From: Maridesulfovibrio salexigens DSM 2638
GTDB taxonomy: Bacteria; Desulfobacterota; Desulfovibrionia; Desulfovibrionales; Desulfovibrionaceae
Length of the DNA stretch: 64,000 nt
Direction: 5' to 3'
NCBI RefSeq assembly: GCF_000023445.1
Contig: NC_012881.1
Coordinates: 873,501 to 937,500 of the forward strand
The notes beneath the pieces were generated by a model. The model had not been told where the DNA came from. It searched no databases and saw only the letters and a program-made list of their open reading frames with translations. The position numbers were made by a program, and so were the translations under genes. Shown in pieces: positions 26,915 to 35,914 of this stretch. The first letter of the stretch is position 1. Every line of letters begins with the position of its first letter.

Positions 26915-28075
26915 ATGAAAAATATTTCCACCAAGCTGATCAATTCGGGCAAAGATGAGGCACTGAAAACTATAAATACTATTAATCCGCCTCTGCATCG
27001 CGCATCTACTGTGCTGTTTGATTCTTACGCTGATATGCTCAAGGCGAATAAGGGTGAATTCGAGGGTGTTGAGTATGGCACCTGCGGCATGGCTGCGCAG
27101 AAAGCTTTCGAAGCTGCCATGGTTGAACTTGAAGGTGCGCACGGCTGTAAAACTTTTCAGTCCGGCATCGCCGCTATTGCTATGGTGCTCATGGCCTACA
27201 CAAAGCAGGGTGACCATATCCTGATTTGCGATAACGTCTACGGACCTACCCGACATTTCTGCGATGGTTTCCTTTCCAAGTACGGCGTTGAAGCTGAGTA
27301 TCTGCCCTCTGATGCCGGGGCCGGGGTAGCCGAATATATCCGCGAGAATACTACTCTGCTTTTCATGGAATCTCCCGGTTCGAATACCCTTGAGATTCAG
27401 GATGTACCTGCTATCACCGAAATCTGCCGTGAAAAGGGTGTCGTTTCGGTTATCGATAATACTTGGGCCACTCCTTTATATTTTAATCCATTTGAGCATG
27501 GAGTGGACGTTTCTATCCAATCCTGCACCAAATACATCACCGGTCACTCCGATATTCTGCTCGGTTCGGTTTCTACTAACGAGCAAAGCTGGGCTGCTTT
27601 CGCAAAATGTTGCGGTCTTTTTGAAGTCTTTGCTGCTCAGGAAGATTGCTATCAGGCTTTGCGCGGGCTGCGGACCTTGAAAGTTCGTCTCAAGGCACAT
27701 GAAGAAGCTGCCCTTGAGATCGCAAAATGGCTGGAAGGTCATGAAATGGTGGAATCCGTCATTCATCCGGCTCTTGAAAGCCATCCGCAGCATGATCTTT
27801 GGAAACGGTACTTCAAAGGTTCAAGCGGACTGTTCGCATTTACGCTCAAGAATAAATATGAAGATATCGATCATTCCCCGTTTGTGGATAACCTTGAGCT
27901 TTTCGGCCTTGGTTACAGCTGGGGAGGATATAAGAGTCTGATCACCGGTGGTAAATTCAGGCGCACCAACCATTTCGGTTACGAGGGCAAAACAATCTTC
28001 CGCTTGAATATCGGGCTGGAAGATGTGGAAGACCTCAAGGCTGATCTGGCGCAGGGGCTAGATCGTTTAAAATAA
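26915..28075 (+). CDS. metC: Cystathionine beta-lyase (PLP-dependent, Cys/Met metabolism family)
   Basis: The enzyme cleaves cystathionine to homocysteine, pyruvate and ammonia. The 386-residue protein shows the fold-type I PLP signature: DNTWATPLYFNPFEHGVDVS and SCTKYITGHSD with the Schiff-base lysine at 206. Other family segments are FQSGIAAIAMVLMAY and the C-terminal GYSWGGYKSL that points to cystathionine beta-lyase rather than gamma-synthase. It starts at ATG after AAGGAG. Its product would feed metE at 32.6 kb. Methionine gamma-lyase activity cannot be excluded by sequence alone. Confidence 0.87.
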   Translation: MKNISTKLINSGKDEALKTINTINPPLHRASTVLFDSYADMLKANKGEFEGVEYGTCGMAAQKAFEAAMVELEGAHGCKTFQSGIAAIAMVLMAYTKQGDHILICDNVYGPTRHFCDGFLSKYGVEAEYLPSDAGAGVAEYIRENTTLLFMESPGSNTLEIQDVPAITEICREKGVVSVIDNTWATPLYFNPFEHGVDVSIQSCTKYITGHSDILLGSVSTNEQSWAAFAKCCGLFEVFAAQEDCYQALRGLRTLKVRLKAHEEAALEIAKWLEGHEMVESVIHPALESHPQHDLWKRYFKGSSGLFAFTLKNKYEDIDHSPFVDNLELFGLGYSWGGYKSLITGGKFRRTNHFGYEGKTIFRLNIGLEDVEDLKADLAQGLDRLK

Positions 28076-28085
28076 AGAACTGAGT

Positions 28086-28126
28086 CCCTCTACCTAGTTA
28101 TTTTTCAGAGTAATTAGGTAGAGGAT
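28086..28126. terminator. Bidirectional terminator between metC and the glycosyltransferase gene
   Basis: CCTCTACCTA pairs with TAGGTAGAGG, with TTA/TAA extending the stem inside. The forward side is followed by ATTTCATTTTT. The stop codon of the convergent gene lies within the stem. Confidence 0.7.
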
Positions 28127-29956
28127 TTCATTTTTCCATTCATGACCAAGGCCTTTTACAGCAACAAATTCTGTTTTAGATTTGAATGTATTGAGTGACG
28201 GTAATGATCTATAAAGCAGACTGACTTCAATGTTGTTAAGGATCAGTGCAGTTTTCTCAAATTTGTTTGTGTTGAGAAAACCATAAAGCGGGGTTTGAAT
28301 ATTCCCATTTTTTTCTGTTCTGAGAATGCTGGATGCAGAAGCCGGATCCTTTAGTATTCTGGTGAAATGATGTGTCTGAAAGGGCAGAGTCGTCAGATAG
28401 CTTTTGCCTTTCCGGTTAATTGTATTGTGCAGGAAAAAGTGCAACTCAGGGTGAATCCGCAAGGATCTTCTGGAAGCTATAAATATGTAATTGTCTTGAG
28501 TGGCGATTGATTTGTCTATCGTATCTGCCATATTTTTAGCTAACAGGGTGTCTGGCTTAAGTTGGCCATTGGTATCAACGTCCGGTGTGGCATTGAAATA
28601 GAACGGATAAAACAGCAGCATGCCTCCAAATGCTATTGCGAGGAATTTTGCCGGTTTTTTATATAGTTTCAGCCCGGCCAGACCTAGGGTCAGTGATAGG
28701 GCAAAAGCCGCAATAGCAAAAGGAACGGCCTGTGTTTGGAAATCGCTGATCTGTGCATTGCGCCAAAGGTTCACAGAGATTTTACCGCTGTAGAGCACTA
28801 TCGCTCCGATTGCGGTGGGGATAAGAGCCACCAGAACAGTGCAGACTGAAAACATTTTTTTGAAAAGTCCTTCCCGCTTGGCAGTAAGTATCCAGTCTAC
28901 TGCTATTATTGAGAGAATTGGCATTAGCGGTAGAAAATAGCGGTGTGCTCTGAGCCTGAAGACAAACATATTCAGCAGCAGGTAGAATAGCCCGCTCCAG
29001 AGCAGATAACTTGTATCCCCGTTCCGGTCTTCCTTGTTGCGTAAAAGGAAATATACTGCGCACAGTCCGAAAATTCCCAGTGGGAAGAAAACTATGCCTG
29101 CATCATAAAGATAAAAGCCGATGCTCTGTAGGTGATGAAGCAGGACAGGGGTTTTGTATGTCGTGTTCTGCGAAACATCATTGAGCATGCCGGACAGGTA
29201 ATCCATACCGGATGAACTGGCTGCGGCGAGCCAGAGTATGAACGGCAGACAGGCCGTTAGTCCCAGCAGAATAGGTGCGGCTTCTTTTTTGAGAGTCTCC
29301 GGTATAGCTCGGTAGAATGGTATTTCCCTGCGGGATTTATTCCTGAATGTTTCCGCCATTAAATATCCGGCCAGTGGAGGCAGGGCGAAAGGTCCTTTGC
29401 TTAGGACTCCAAGAGCTAAGGCAACACTAGCTCCGGAAAGATTAAATAGCCCGCGTTGGCCCTGTAATCGGCGCAAATAGAAAAAACTGCTCCACGTAAC
29501 AGCTGCTGTATAGATTATATCTGCCTTCAGCAGCATTCCTTCGATTTTAAACGGCGGGGCAACTGCCAGCAGTAAGCCTGCAAACAAGCCGCATTTTTCA
29601 CCGCCAAGTCTTCTGCCTATCAGGTACGTGGCGGCTACAGCCATAACAGAACCCAGCATTGCCGGAATCCGGGCAATGAATAGCTGGGTTCCCGTGCTGA
29701 AACCGGTGCCGAATAAATCAATCACAGCTGCCGTCAACCAGTAAGGCAGGGGCGGCTTTTGCATTCGGGGCAAACCGCCGAACATTGGGTGCAGCCAATC
29801 TCCGCTGCGGACCATTTCCATGGCGGCAGTGATATATTTGGGTTCATCAATGTCAAAGAAAAAAGGGCGCCACTCTCCTATGCAGGCAAAGCAGAAGGCG
29901 AAAATTATCAGACATGTAAAAGCAAGCGGCTGCTGAAATGTAGATTTTGAATCCAT
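28094..29956 (-). CDS. GT39/ArnT-like membrane glycosyltransferase
   Basis: The 620-residue protein has about 11-12 membrane segments and the N-terminal DIDEPKYITAAMEMVRSGDWLHP motif typical of ArnT/PMT-type (GT-C) enzymes, with the catalytic acidic residues in the first periplasmic loop. MFGGLPRMQKPPLPYWL follows, also characteristic. These enzymes transfer a sugar from a polyprenyl-phosphate carrier to lipid A, protein or another acceptor on the periplasmic side. The acceptor is unknown here. It is 3 bp downstream of a second glycosyltransferase gene, so the two form an operon, probably for surface glycan modification. Confidence 0.85.
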   Translation of the reverse strand: MDSKSTFQQPLAFTCLIIFAFCFACIGEWRPFFFDIDEPKYITAAMEMVRSGDWLHPMFGGLPRMQKPPLPYWLTAAVIDLFGTGFSTGTQLFIARIPAMLGSVMAVAATYLIGRRLGGEKCGLFAGLLLAVAPPFKIEGMLLKADIIYTAAVTWSSFFYLRRLQGQRGLFNLSGASVALALGVLSKGPFALPPLAGYLMAETFRNKSRREIPFYRAIPETLKKEAAPILLGLTACLPFILWLAAASSSGMDYLSGMLNDVSQNTTYKTPVLLHHLQSIGFYLYDAGIVFFPLGIFGLCAVYFLLRNKEDRNGDTSYLLWSGLFYLLLNMFVFRLRAHRYFLPLMPILSIIAVDWILTAKREGLFKKMFSVCTVLVALIPTAIGAIVLYSGKISVNLWRNAQISDFQTQAVPFAIAAFALSLTLGLAGLKLYKKPAKFLAIAFGGMLLFYPFYFNATPDVDTNGQLKPDTLLAKNMADTIDKSIATQDNYIFIASRRSLRIHPELHFFLHNTINRKGKSYLTTLPFQTHHFTRILKDPASASSILRTEKNGNIQTPLYGFLNTNKFEKTALILNNIEVSLLYRSLPSLNTFKSKTEFVAVKGLGHEWKNEILYLITLKNN

Positions 29957-29959
29957 TAG

Positions 29960-30955
29960 TTAATTCTTTGCTGCTTCCAGATAAATCTTCTGAAATTCGG
30001 GTATACCCACTTCCTCGGCCCAGTGCAGGTAGAGCGATTTGAGGAAATTACGGCGCAACTGGGGTGCTGCGGCGATACGGTTACTAATAGCCGTTTCAAC
30101 ATCCATCTCAGTAATTACGTTGTGCAGGGTTTGTGCCCTGTGGATGATGCGGTGTGAGCTTTCGATCAATTCATTGCCATTCCTAGCAAGTCGTTCCCGT
30201 AATTCTTCGTCAGTCATCAGAAGATTAAATTTTTCAAGAAGGTCTTCAACGTTGTTGGGTTCATAGGTCAGCAGATGAACTCCATCTTCAAAAATATCAA
30301 AGAATCCGTTTTCGATTTTGGGAGTCAGCAGACATGCGCCGCAGGCTAGTGCTTCAAAGACCCGGAAGTTGAGGTCGCCGCGTTCTGCAATGTTGAGCAC
30401 TATTTTTGCTTTGGGAAAAAGTTTGCTGAAATCTCCTTTGGTAATGTGCAGTCCGGGCACATGTTCAGCTACTTTATCGAGAAAAATTTTTCTTTCCGGC
30501 GTCAATTCCGCACTTACATTACCTACAAATAGCAGGTCCCATTCTTTCTCTGTTTCGGATGGAACATGGTAGTCCATAACAATAGGCGGAAACCAGAGCA
30601 GGCGTGAGTCCTTCAATCTTGGGGTGAAACGGTCCAAGTGGTCTTTCAGGCTGACCAGACAGATATCGAACCCTTGCGCATAAAAAGGATACCAGCTGTG
30701 AATGTGGGTATCGATACAGTGAAAAATGGTCAGGCAGGGATAGTTTTCCACCCCGGCCAGCGGCGGGGCAATGGACCGGTCGGCATAAACCACGGCAAAG
30801 GGTTCTGTTCCGGTTTTTTCAAGGATGTCCTGCCATGTGAATACCTGTTGCCCCCGGATTGGAATATGGACTGTCTTGTAGCCCAGTTCATCCATTCCGG
30901 TCCGGAAAAAGGTATTACCGATCCATGCAATTATTTGGGGTTCTTGCTTACTCAC
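29960..30955 (-). CDS. Glycosyltransferase (GT-B fold, CgeB-like)
   Basis: This 331-residue cytoplasmic protein has the C-terminal half of a GT-B enzyme: WDLLFVGNVS, ILHITKGDFSK-like segments, NIAERGDLNFRVFEALACGACLLTPKIENGF and DGVHLLTYEPNNVEDLLEK. The RVFEALACG region binds the nucleotide sugar in related enzymes. The apparent start is GTG with a weak ribosome site, so the true start may differ. It is the first gene of a pair with the GT39-type enzyme, 3 bp apart. Sugar donor and acceptor are unknown. Confidence 0.8.
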   Translation of the reverse strand: MSKQEPQIIAWIGNTFFRTGMDELGYKTVHIPIRGQQVFTWQDILEKTGTEPFAVVYADRSIAPPLAGVENYPCLTIFHCIDTHIHSWYPFYAQGFDICLVSLKDHLDRFTPRLKDSRLLWFPPIVMDYHVPSETEKEWDLLFVGNVSAELTPERKIFLDKVAEHVPGLHITKGDFSKLFPKAKIVLNIAERGDLNFRVFEALACGACLLTPKIENGFFDIFEDGVHLLTYEPNNVEDLLEKFNLLMTDEELRERLARNGNELIESSHRIIHRAQTLHNVITEMDVETAISNRIAAAPQLRRNFLKSLYLHWAEEVGIPEFQKIYLEAAKN

Positions 30956-31015
30956 AAGCCGAAAGTAGCAATTTATTCTGTTCTTTGAAAGAGGGGGAAA
31001 TCAGCAATAGGCGGT

Positions 31016-31363
31016 TTATTTGAGCATGTTGAACAATGAAGGTTCATCGAGGTCGAGGGATGGGGTGAATTCTACTCCGAAGACTGTGTTATCCTGCCAA
31101 ACAGTTACGGCTTTCTGGCTGCTGAGAAATCCAATTCTGTCGTTGAAAATACAGCCGCGAATGAAGAGCTCGTCATCCAGTTTTATTTTGTCGGAATCAT
31201 TTTTCGAATTAATTTTGAATTTCATTCCCTTCTTAGAAATATTGAGGATAGTGATATCGAAATCCCCACCGGAAGTTGCAGCAACGTCACATTGCCGGAA
31301 GAAGCTGTTGATGGAGTTCAGCTCAATCCTTGCGTGCTTTCGTCTATCTGATAATGTGTTCAT
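31016..31363 (-). CDS. PilZ-domain protein (putative c-di-GMP receptor)
   Basis: The 115-residue protein is a single PilZ domain. DRRKHARIEL gives the RxxxR half of the c-di-GMP site (residues about 6-12), and DITILNISKKGMKF gives the (D/N)xSxxG half with Asn, Ser and Gly in place. The C-terminal strand TVFGVEF is typical. ATG 31363 follows AAGAGG by five bases; a GTG two codons upstream is a worse candidate. As a lone PilZ domain it is likely to bind c-di-GMP and act on an unknown partner. It stands apart from neighbours. Confidence 0.88.
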   Translation of the reverse strand: MNTLSDRRKHARIELNSINSFFRQCDVAATSGGDFDITILNISKKGMKFKINSKNDSDKIKLDDELFIRGCIFNDRIGFLSSQKAVTVWQDNTVFGVEFTPSLDLDEPSLFNMLK

Positions 31364-31646
31364 ATTCACCTCTTGTGCGGGGGATGCTAAATTTTTAATA
31401 ACTGCAAGTGAATTATTTTTTTTGTATGGCGGTTTTGAGATGTATTAGGCCTTTTAATCAGCATCCGGGGTTGCTTTTGCGATTAACATTTACAATTCAG
31501 AACTATTTTCCCCATTGAAATTGTTTTTACTCTTGGCTAAAGCCGTTAAAAAAGTTAAATGGTTATGCTATAGGAAAGTGTAATAATGCTTTTAATGCGG
31601 CCTGAATTTAAGGGGAGGCCGTAACTAATAAAGTCAGGAGAATAAG

Positions 31647-32219
31647 GTGAGGAAGTTACTCGTTGTTTTTGCATTGATCGGAATGATGCTTTCCGGGTGC
31701 GTATACGTAAATATGGATGTTGAGAATAAACCTGTTCCGGGTGCTGATTTCAATGGTTTGAAGACTTTTGCTTTTAAGCAGAAAAGTGACTCAAAGAAGG
31801 ATCTGGAAGCTATTCTGCTTAATACTGCCAAACTGGAGCTTGAAGCAAAAGGGTTCAGCTATGATCCTGAATCACCGGACTTCATGGTTGTGGTTAATTT
31901 CGGTTCCAAGGCTTTCATGGAGCGGGGCGTAACTTACAAACGTGAGACTTACGAGTACGATTACATCAGTAAAACCAATACCGACATCGGGGTGGTTAAA
32001 ACAGCTGATGCTCCTCGTGTAGACAACACTGTCCGCATCTACCTGATGACTCCCGAGAATGAAGGAATGAAAACTTACCTCTGGCGCGGTATGGCTACAA
32101 GTCAGGATCGTGAAGGTCTCGATATTGTAGGTAGATGTCTGGTTAAGGGTGCATTCTCTCAGTTCCCTGCTGCCAGTGGAAAGTTTCGCGAAAAATTAAA
32201 TGTTAGAGATTGCGAATAG
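31647..32219 (+). CDS. DUF4136 lipoprotein
   Basis: The 190-residue protein has a lipoprotein signal with Cys18 (MMLSGC). The mature part fits the DUF4136 family of outer-membrane-associated lipoproteins: an N-terminal FNGLKTFAFK strand, alternating helix LLNTAKLELEAKGF, PDFMVVVNFGS, and a late TYLWRGMA strand. Function of the family is unknown. The start is GTG, supported by AGGAGAATAAG. A strong terminator follows, so it is monocistronic. Upstream DNA from 31364 is AT-rich with no other gene. Confidence 0.85.
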   Translation: MRKLLVVFALIGMMLSGCVYVNMDVENKPVPGADFNGLKTFAFKQKSDSKKDLEAILLNTAKLELEAKGFSYDPESPDFMVVVNFGSKAFMERGVTYKRETYEYDYISKTNTDIGVVKTADAPRVDNTVRIYLMTPENEGMKTYLWRGMATSQDREGLDIVGRCLVKGAFSQFPAASGKFREKLNVRDCE

Positions 32220-32246
32220 CATAAATCAATAGCACAGATTTTATCC

Positions 32247-32280
32247 AAGGCCCCCGGAGTTTTTTCGGGGGCCTTTTTGT
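32247..32280 (+). terminator. Terminator after the DUF4136 gene
   Basis: AAGGCCCCCG pairs with CGGGGGCCTT around GAGTTTTTT-type loop bases, followed by TTTTTG. Clear forward terminator. Confidence 0.9.
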
Positions 32281-32380
32281 TTGACTCAACAAAATCTTGT
32301 AGCAACCCTTGACTTTGGGGGGGAAGAATGTCATTTCTTCATCACTATATAACAATATTTTTATATATTGAATTTGATTT

Positions 32381-32545
32381 GTATGCGCCCGCAGGAAACG
32401 GAAGACGGTGAGAATCCGTCGCAGGCGCGCTGCTGTAACCGGGTAAATCAAGAAGGATATGGTGTCGGCCCACTGTTGGAAAAACGGGAAGGAGCGGCAC
32501 TGTGCGTCGAACAGGCCCGGAAGCCAGAAGACGTCCTGCAGGAGC
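32381..32545 (+). promoter_or_regulatory. Cobalamin riboswitch upstream of metE
   Basis: The sequence has the conserved order of the B12 aptamer: GCAGGAAACGG, GGTGAGAATCCG, GCAGGCGCGCTGCTGTAACC, a CCACTG segment, GGGAAGG, and the 3' B12 box AAGCCAGAAGACGTCCTGC at about 32521-32539. It lies about 85 nt before metE. In known cases B12 binding shuts off the B12-independent methionine synthase, which fits this location. Expression would be high when cobalamin is scarce. Confidence 0.93.
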
Positions 32546-32610
32546 AAGTGTCGGACCTCGCGAACAGGTCTGAAAAGAGGGACAGTAGTCCCGCCGCTAA
32601 GCGGACACTT
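32546..32610 (+). promoter_or_regulatory. Cloverleaf-like expression platform between the riboswitch and metE
   Basis: AAGTGTC (32546-32552) pairs with GACACTT (32604-32610) and encloses three hairpins: ACCT/AGGT, GGGAC/GTCCC and CCGC/GCGG. The ribosome site GGAG lies just after. It could sequester or present the translation start, or act as an anti-terminator, but the mechanism is not shown by sequence. Confidence 0.5.
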
Positions 32611-32628
32611 TTAATATGGAGAACTGCA

Positions 32629-34902
32629 ATGCTGACGCACACACTAGGCTACCCAAGAATGGGCAGCAATCGCGAGCTTAAACGAAAGCTTGAATCCTAC
32701 TGGAGAGGTGAAGCCGGGGCGGATGACCTAGCTTTGACCGCTAGAAAACTCCGTGAAGAGCACTGGGAAAACCAGAAGCAGGCCGGAGTTGATTTGCTGC
32801 CGGTGGGGGATTTCTCTTACTACGACCATATGCTTGATAATGCTGTAAGATTCGGCGTTATCCCTGCCAGATACAATGCGGAAGGCGCTAAAGCTTCCCT
32901 TGATGATTATTTTAGGATGGCACGTGGCGAAGCTGGAGAAAACGGCGTGGCCGCCATGGAAATGACTAAATGGTTTGATACCAACTACCATTACATAGTG
33001 CCGGAATTCAGTAAGGATCAGGATTTTTTTCTTGCGGACGAAACCCTTCTTGGACAGGTGGAAGAAGCATCTCAGCTGGGACATAGAGTAAAGGCTGTTC
33101 TGCCCGGACCGCTGACTTTCCTGCTGCTGGGCAAATGCTCAGATCAGGAATTCGATCGCCTGGACCTGCTGGAAAAGCTTTTGCCTGCCTATGCGAAACT
33201 CATTGAGAAGCTTTCCGCTAAATGCGAATGGATTCAGTTTGATGAGCCTGTTTTGGCTCTTGATCTTGAAGAGTCTACACGCAAACTTTTCAATCCTGTT
33301 TATCGCACCCTCAAAGAAGTTGTATCAGATACAAAAATTTTGGTCGCTGCTTACTTCGGCGGTCTTGGAAGCAACCTTGAAACGGCAGCATCTCTGCCTG
33401 TTGATGGTTTGCATGTGGACCTTGTGCGTGGAGCGCAGGATCTTGAGCCACTGTTAGCTAATATATCAGATAACTTGAGCCTTTCCCTCGGCGTAGTAGA
33501 CGGCAGAAATATCTGGCGCGCTGATCTTGAACGGGCTGTGGCTGCGGTTAAGTCCGCACATGTCATACTTGGCAAGGAACGTGTGCTGGTGGCTCCATCC
33601 TGCTCACTTCTGCATGTTCCCTTTGATCTTGATCTGGAAACAAAGCTGGACCCCGATATCAAATCATGGATGGCTTTTGCCCGCCAGAAATGTGCTGAAA
33701 TCAGGATTATTGCAGATGCTGTAGAAGGGAAGGATGTAGAAGCTGTTCTTGCTGAGAATCGCAGGGTTCTAGAATCCCGCAAGATTAGTCCTAGAGTGCA
33801 CAATCCAGAGGTTGCCCTGCGGCTGGCAGCGCTTCAGCCTGAAGATTACCGCCGTAATTCAGTTTATGAAAAACGTGCTGAAATTCAGCGAGATCTTGGC
33901 TTGCCCGCTCTGCCTACTACCACCATCGGTTCATTTCCTCAGACACCGGAAGTGCGGTCCACCAGAAGCGGTTTCAAGAACGGGCGTATTGAACGTGCTG
34001 AATATGAAAGATTTATGCGCGAATACATTGAGGATTGCATCCGCCATCAGGAGGACGTCGGTCTTGATGTGCTGGTTCATGGTGAACCGGAACGTAACGA
34101 CATGGTTGAGTATTTTGGGGAAAATTTTGACGGATACTGCTTCACTTCGAACGGTTGGGTTCAGAGTTACGGTTCCCGTTGCGTAAAGCCTCCGGTTATT
34201 TTCGGGGACGTTTCCCGTCCCGCTCCCATAACTGTGGAATGGATCAATTATGCCCGTTCTCTTTCTGATCGTGAGGTCAAGGGTATGCTTACCGGTCCGG
34301 TCACCATCCTTTGCTGGAGTTTCGTTCGTGATGACCAGCCGCGCAGTGAAACCTGCCGTCAGATAGCACTGGCAGTACGTGACGAAGTCGCAGACCTTGA
34401 AAAGAGCGGGGTCAAAGTCATTCAGATTGATGAACCTGCCCTGCGAGAAGGTCTGCCCCTGCGTAAGGGGGAGCAGCCGGAATATCTGAGATGGGCCGAA
34501 GAGTGCTTTCGTCTTTCCGCATCCTGCGTGGAGGATTCAACCCAGATTCACACCCACATGTGCTACTGCGAATTCGATGAAATCATCGATTCTATTGCAG
34601 CCCTTGATGCTGACGTTATCAGCATTGAGGCCAGCCGCAGCCGCATGGAACTTTTAGGAAGCTTTAAACGGTTCAGCTATCCCAATGAAGTTGGTCCCGG
34701 TGTTTATGACATTCATAGCCCTGCCATTCCAGCGGCCGATGATATGGCTCAGCTGCTTGAAAAAGCATTGGAAGTCATCCCCGCAGAACGGCTCTGGGTA
34801 AACCCGGATTGCGGACTCAAGACCCGCAAATGGGATGAAGTTGTCCCGGCGCTTAAAAATATGGTTCAGGCGGCGGAAATTGTTCGCCGCAAGATTCAGT
34901 AA
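32629..34902 (+). CDS. metE: Cobalamin-independent methionine synthase
   Basis: MetE methylates homocysteine with 5-methyl-tetrahydropteroyltriglutamate, with zinc as cofactor. The 757-residue length is typical. Motifs include LGYPRMGSNRELK at the start, LPTTTIGSFPQTPEVR, HGEPERNDMVEYFGE, LTGPVTILCWSFVR, IQIDEPALREGLP and the zinc-binding HTHMCYCEF with a later WVNPDCGLKTRKW. The ATG at 32629 follows GGAG by seven bases; any longer frame would lie in the riboswitch. The upstream B12 riboswitch represses it when cobalamin is present. metF lies 66 bp downstream and supplies the methyl-folate substrate. Confidence 0.96.
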   Translation: MLTHTLGYPRMGSNRELKRKLESYWRGEAGADDLALTARKLREEHWENQKQAGVDLLPVGDFSYYDHMLDNAVRFGVIPARYNAEGAKASLDDYFRMARGEAGENGVAAMEMTKWFDTNYHYIVPEFSKDQDFFLADETLLGQVEEASQLGHRVKAVLPGPLTFLLLGKCSDQEFDRLDLLEKLLPAYAKLIEKLSAKCEWIQFDEPVLALDLEESTRKLFNPVYRTLKEVVSDTKILVAAYFGGLGSNLETAASLPVDGLHVDLVRGAQDLEPLLANISDNLSLSLGVVDGRNIWRADLERAVAAVKSAHVILGKERVLVAPSCSLLHVPFDLDLETKLDPDIKSWMAFARQKCAEIRIIADAVEGKDVEAVLAENRRVLESRKISPRVHNPEVALRLAALQPEDYRRNSVYEKRAEIQRDLGLPALPTTTIGSFPQTPEVRSTRSGFKNGRIERAEYERFMREYIEDCIRHQEDVGLDVLVHGEPERNDMVEYFGENFDGYCFTSNGWVQSYGSRCVKPPVIFGDVSRPAPITVEWINYARSLSDREVKGMLTGPVTILCWSFVRDDQPRSETCRQIALAVRDEVADLEKSGVKVIQIDEPALREGLPLRKGEQPEYLRWAEECFRLSASCVEDSTQIHTHMCYCEFDEIIDSIAALDADVISIEASRSRMELLGSFKRFSYPNEVGPGVYDIHSPAIPAADDMAQLLEKALEVIPAERLWVNPDCGLKTRKWDEVVPALKNMVQAAEIVRRKIQ

Positions 34903-34912
34903 CAACAATAAA

Positions 34913-34942
34913 TTTCCCGGACCGTGTCTGCGGTCCGGGAAT
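34913..34942 (+). other. Intercistronic hairpin between metE and metF
   Basis: TTCCCGGACCG pairs perfectly with CGGTCCGGGAA around a six-base loop. No T-run follows, so it is more likely an mRNA-processing or stability element than a terminator. It could reduce metF relative to metE expression. Confidence 0.6.
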
Positions 34943-34968
34943 CAAGAAGATAAAAATGGAGAATTAAA

Positions 34969-35850
34969 ATGCAGGTGGCACAGAATATCAATGAAGCTGG
35001 ACAGTTTTTTTCTTTTGAATTTTTTCCTCCCAAGGATAAATCCACATGGCCCGTATTTATGGAAAGGGCCGCAAGACTGGCCGCACTCAAACCTCTTTTT
35101 GCTTCAGTCACATACGGAGCAGGGGGGACCAGCCATGATAACTCTCTTGAGATATGCTCCCTGCTTAAAAAAGATATGGGTATTGATATTCTTGCCCATT
35201 TGACCTGTGTCGGTGCCAGTGAACAGTCCATTGACGAGTTTGTCTCCCGTCTGTGTGAAACCGGGGTTTCGGATATTCTGGCTCTCGGCGGTGACGGGGT
35301 TAAGGATGCAAATGGTGAAGGACAGAGCCGTTTCTTTCATGCTTCTGACCTTGTGGAATATGTTGATGATAAATTTTCTGAAGTTGGGATTGCTGTTGCC
35401 GGCTATCCGGGAGGTCATCCTGAATCTCCATCCATTGCCAAGGATATTGAAATCCATAACTCCAAGTTGTCCAAGGGAGCGGATTTCACCATGACCCAGC
35501 TTTTCTTCGATAACAGGCTTTACTTCGATTACGTGGACAGGCTGGCAGAACTTGGCAGTACAGCTCCGGTGATTCCCGGTGTTCTGCCCATCCAGTCTTT
35601 AAGTTCTTTGCGCCGGATTATGTCTCTTTGCGGCGCAGGCATTCCCGGTGATCTTTATTGCGGTGTGGAAAAGGCTTTTGAAAAGGGCGGTGATGAAGCG
35701 GTCATGGAATTCGGTTTTGACTTCGCCCGTAAACAGATCTCAGACTTGTTGGATAGAGGGGCGCCGGGTGTTCATATTTATAGTCTGAACCGTGCAGCAA
35801 TGTGCGAGAGATTGATTACTGACCTTAAAGGTGACGGATATTTTAATTAA
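34969..35850 (+). CDS. metF: 5,10-Methylenetetrahydrofolate reductase
   Basis: MetF reduces methylene-THF to 5-methyl-THF, the methyl donor for methionine synthase; it is an FAD TIM-barrel enzyme. The 293-residue protein has FSFEFFPPKD with the active-site Glu, FASVTYGAGGTSHD, AHLTCVGAS, DILALGGDG, AGYPGGHPES and ADFTMTQLFFDN, all in family order. It starts at ATG after a GGAG. It is placed after metE, likely on the same transcript, so it too may respond to the B12 riboswitch. A strong terminator follows. Confidence 0.95.
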   Translation: MQVAQNINEAGQFFSFEFFPPKDKSTWPVFMERAARLAALKPLFASVTYGAGGTSHDNSLEICSLLKKDMGIDILAHLTCVGASEQSIDEFVSRLCETGVSDILALGGDGVKDANGEGQSRFFHASDLVEYVDDKFSEVGIAVAGYPGGHPESPSIAKDIEIHNSKLSKGADFTMTQLFFDNRLYFDYVDRLAELGSTAPVIPGVLPIQSLSSLRRIMSLCGAGIPGDLYCGVEKAFEKGGDEAVMEFGFDFARKQISDLLDRGAPGVHIYSLNRAAMCERLITDLKGDGYFN

Positions 35851-35869
35851 ACACCTTCCTCCCCTGCTT

Positions 35870-35914
35870 GGAAGCCCTGTGCGACTAACTCCCGCACAGG
35901 GCTTCTTTGTTTTT
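35870..35914 (+). terminator. Terminator after metF
   Basis: GGAAGCCCTGTGCG pairs with CGCACAGGGCTTC, followed by TTTGTTTTT. It also faces the convergent gene at 35913. Confidence 0.9.

Noticed and set aside
32368-32628. Extension of metE reading frame upstream
   Set aside because: The open frame lies inside the cobalamin riboswitch; the 32629 ATG with GGAG matches the family start.
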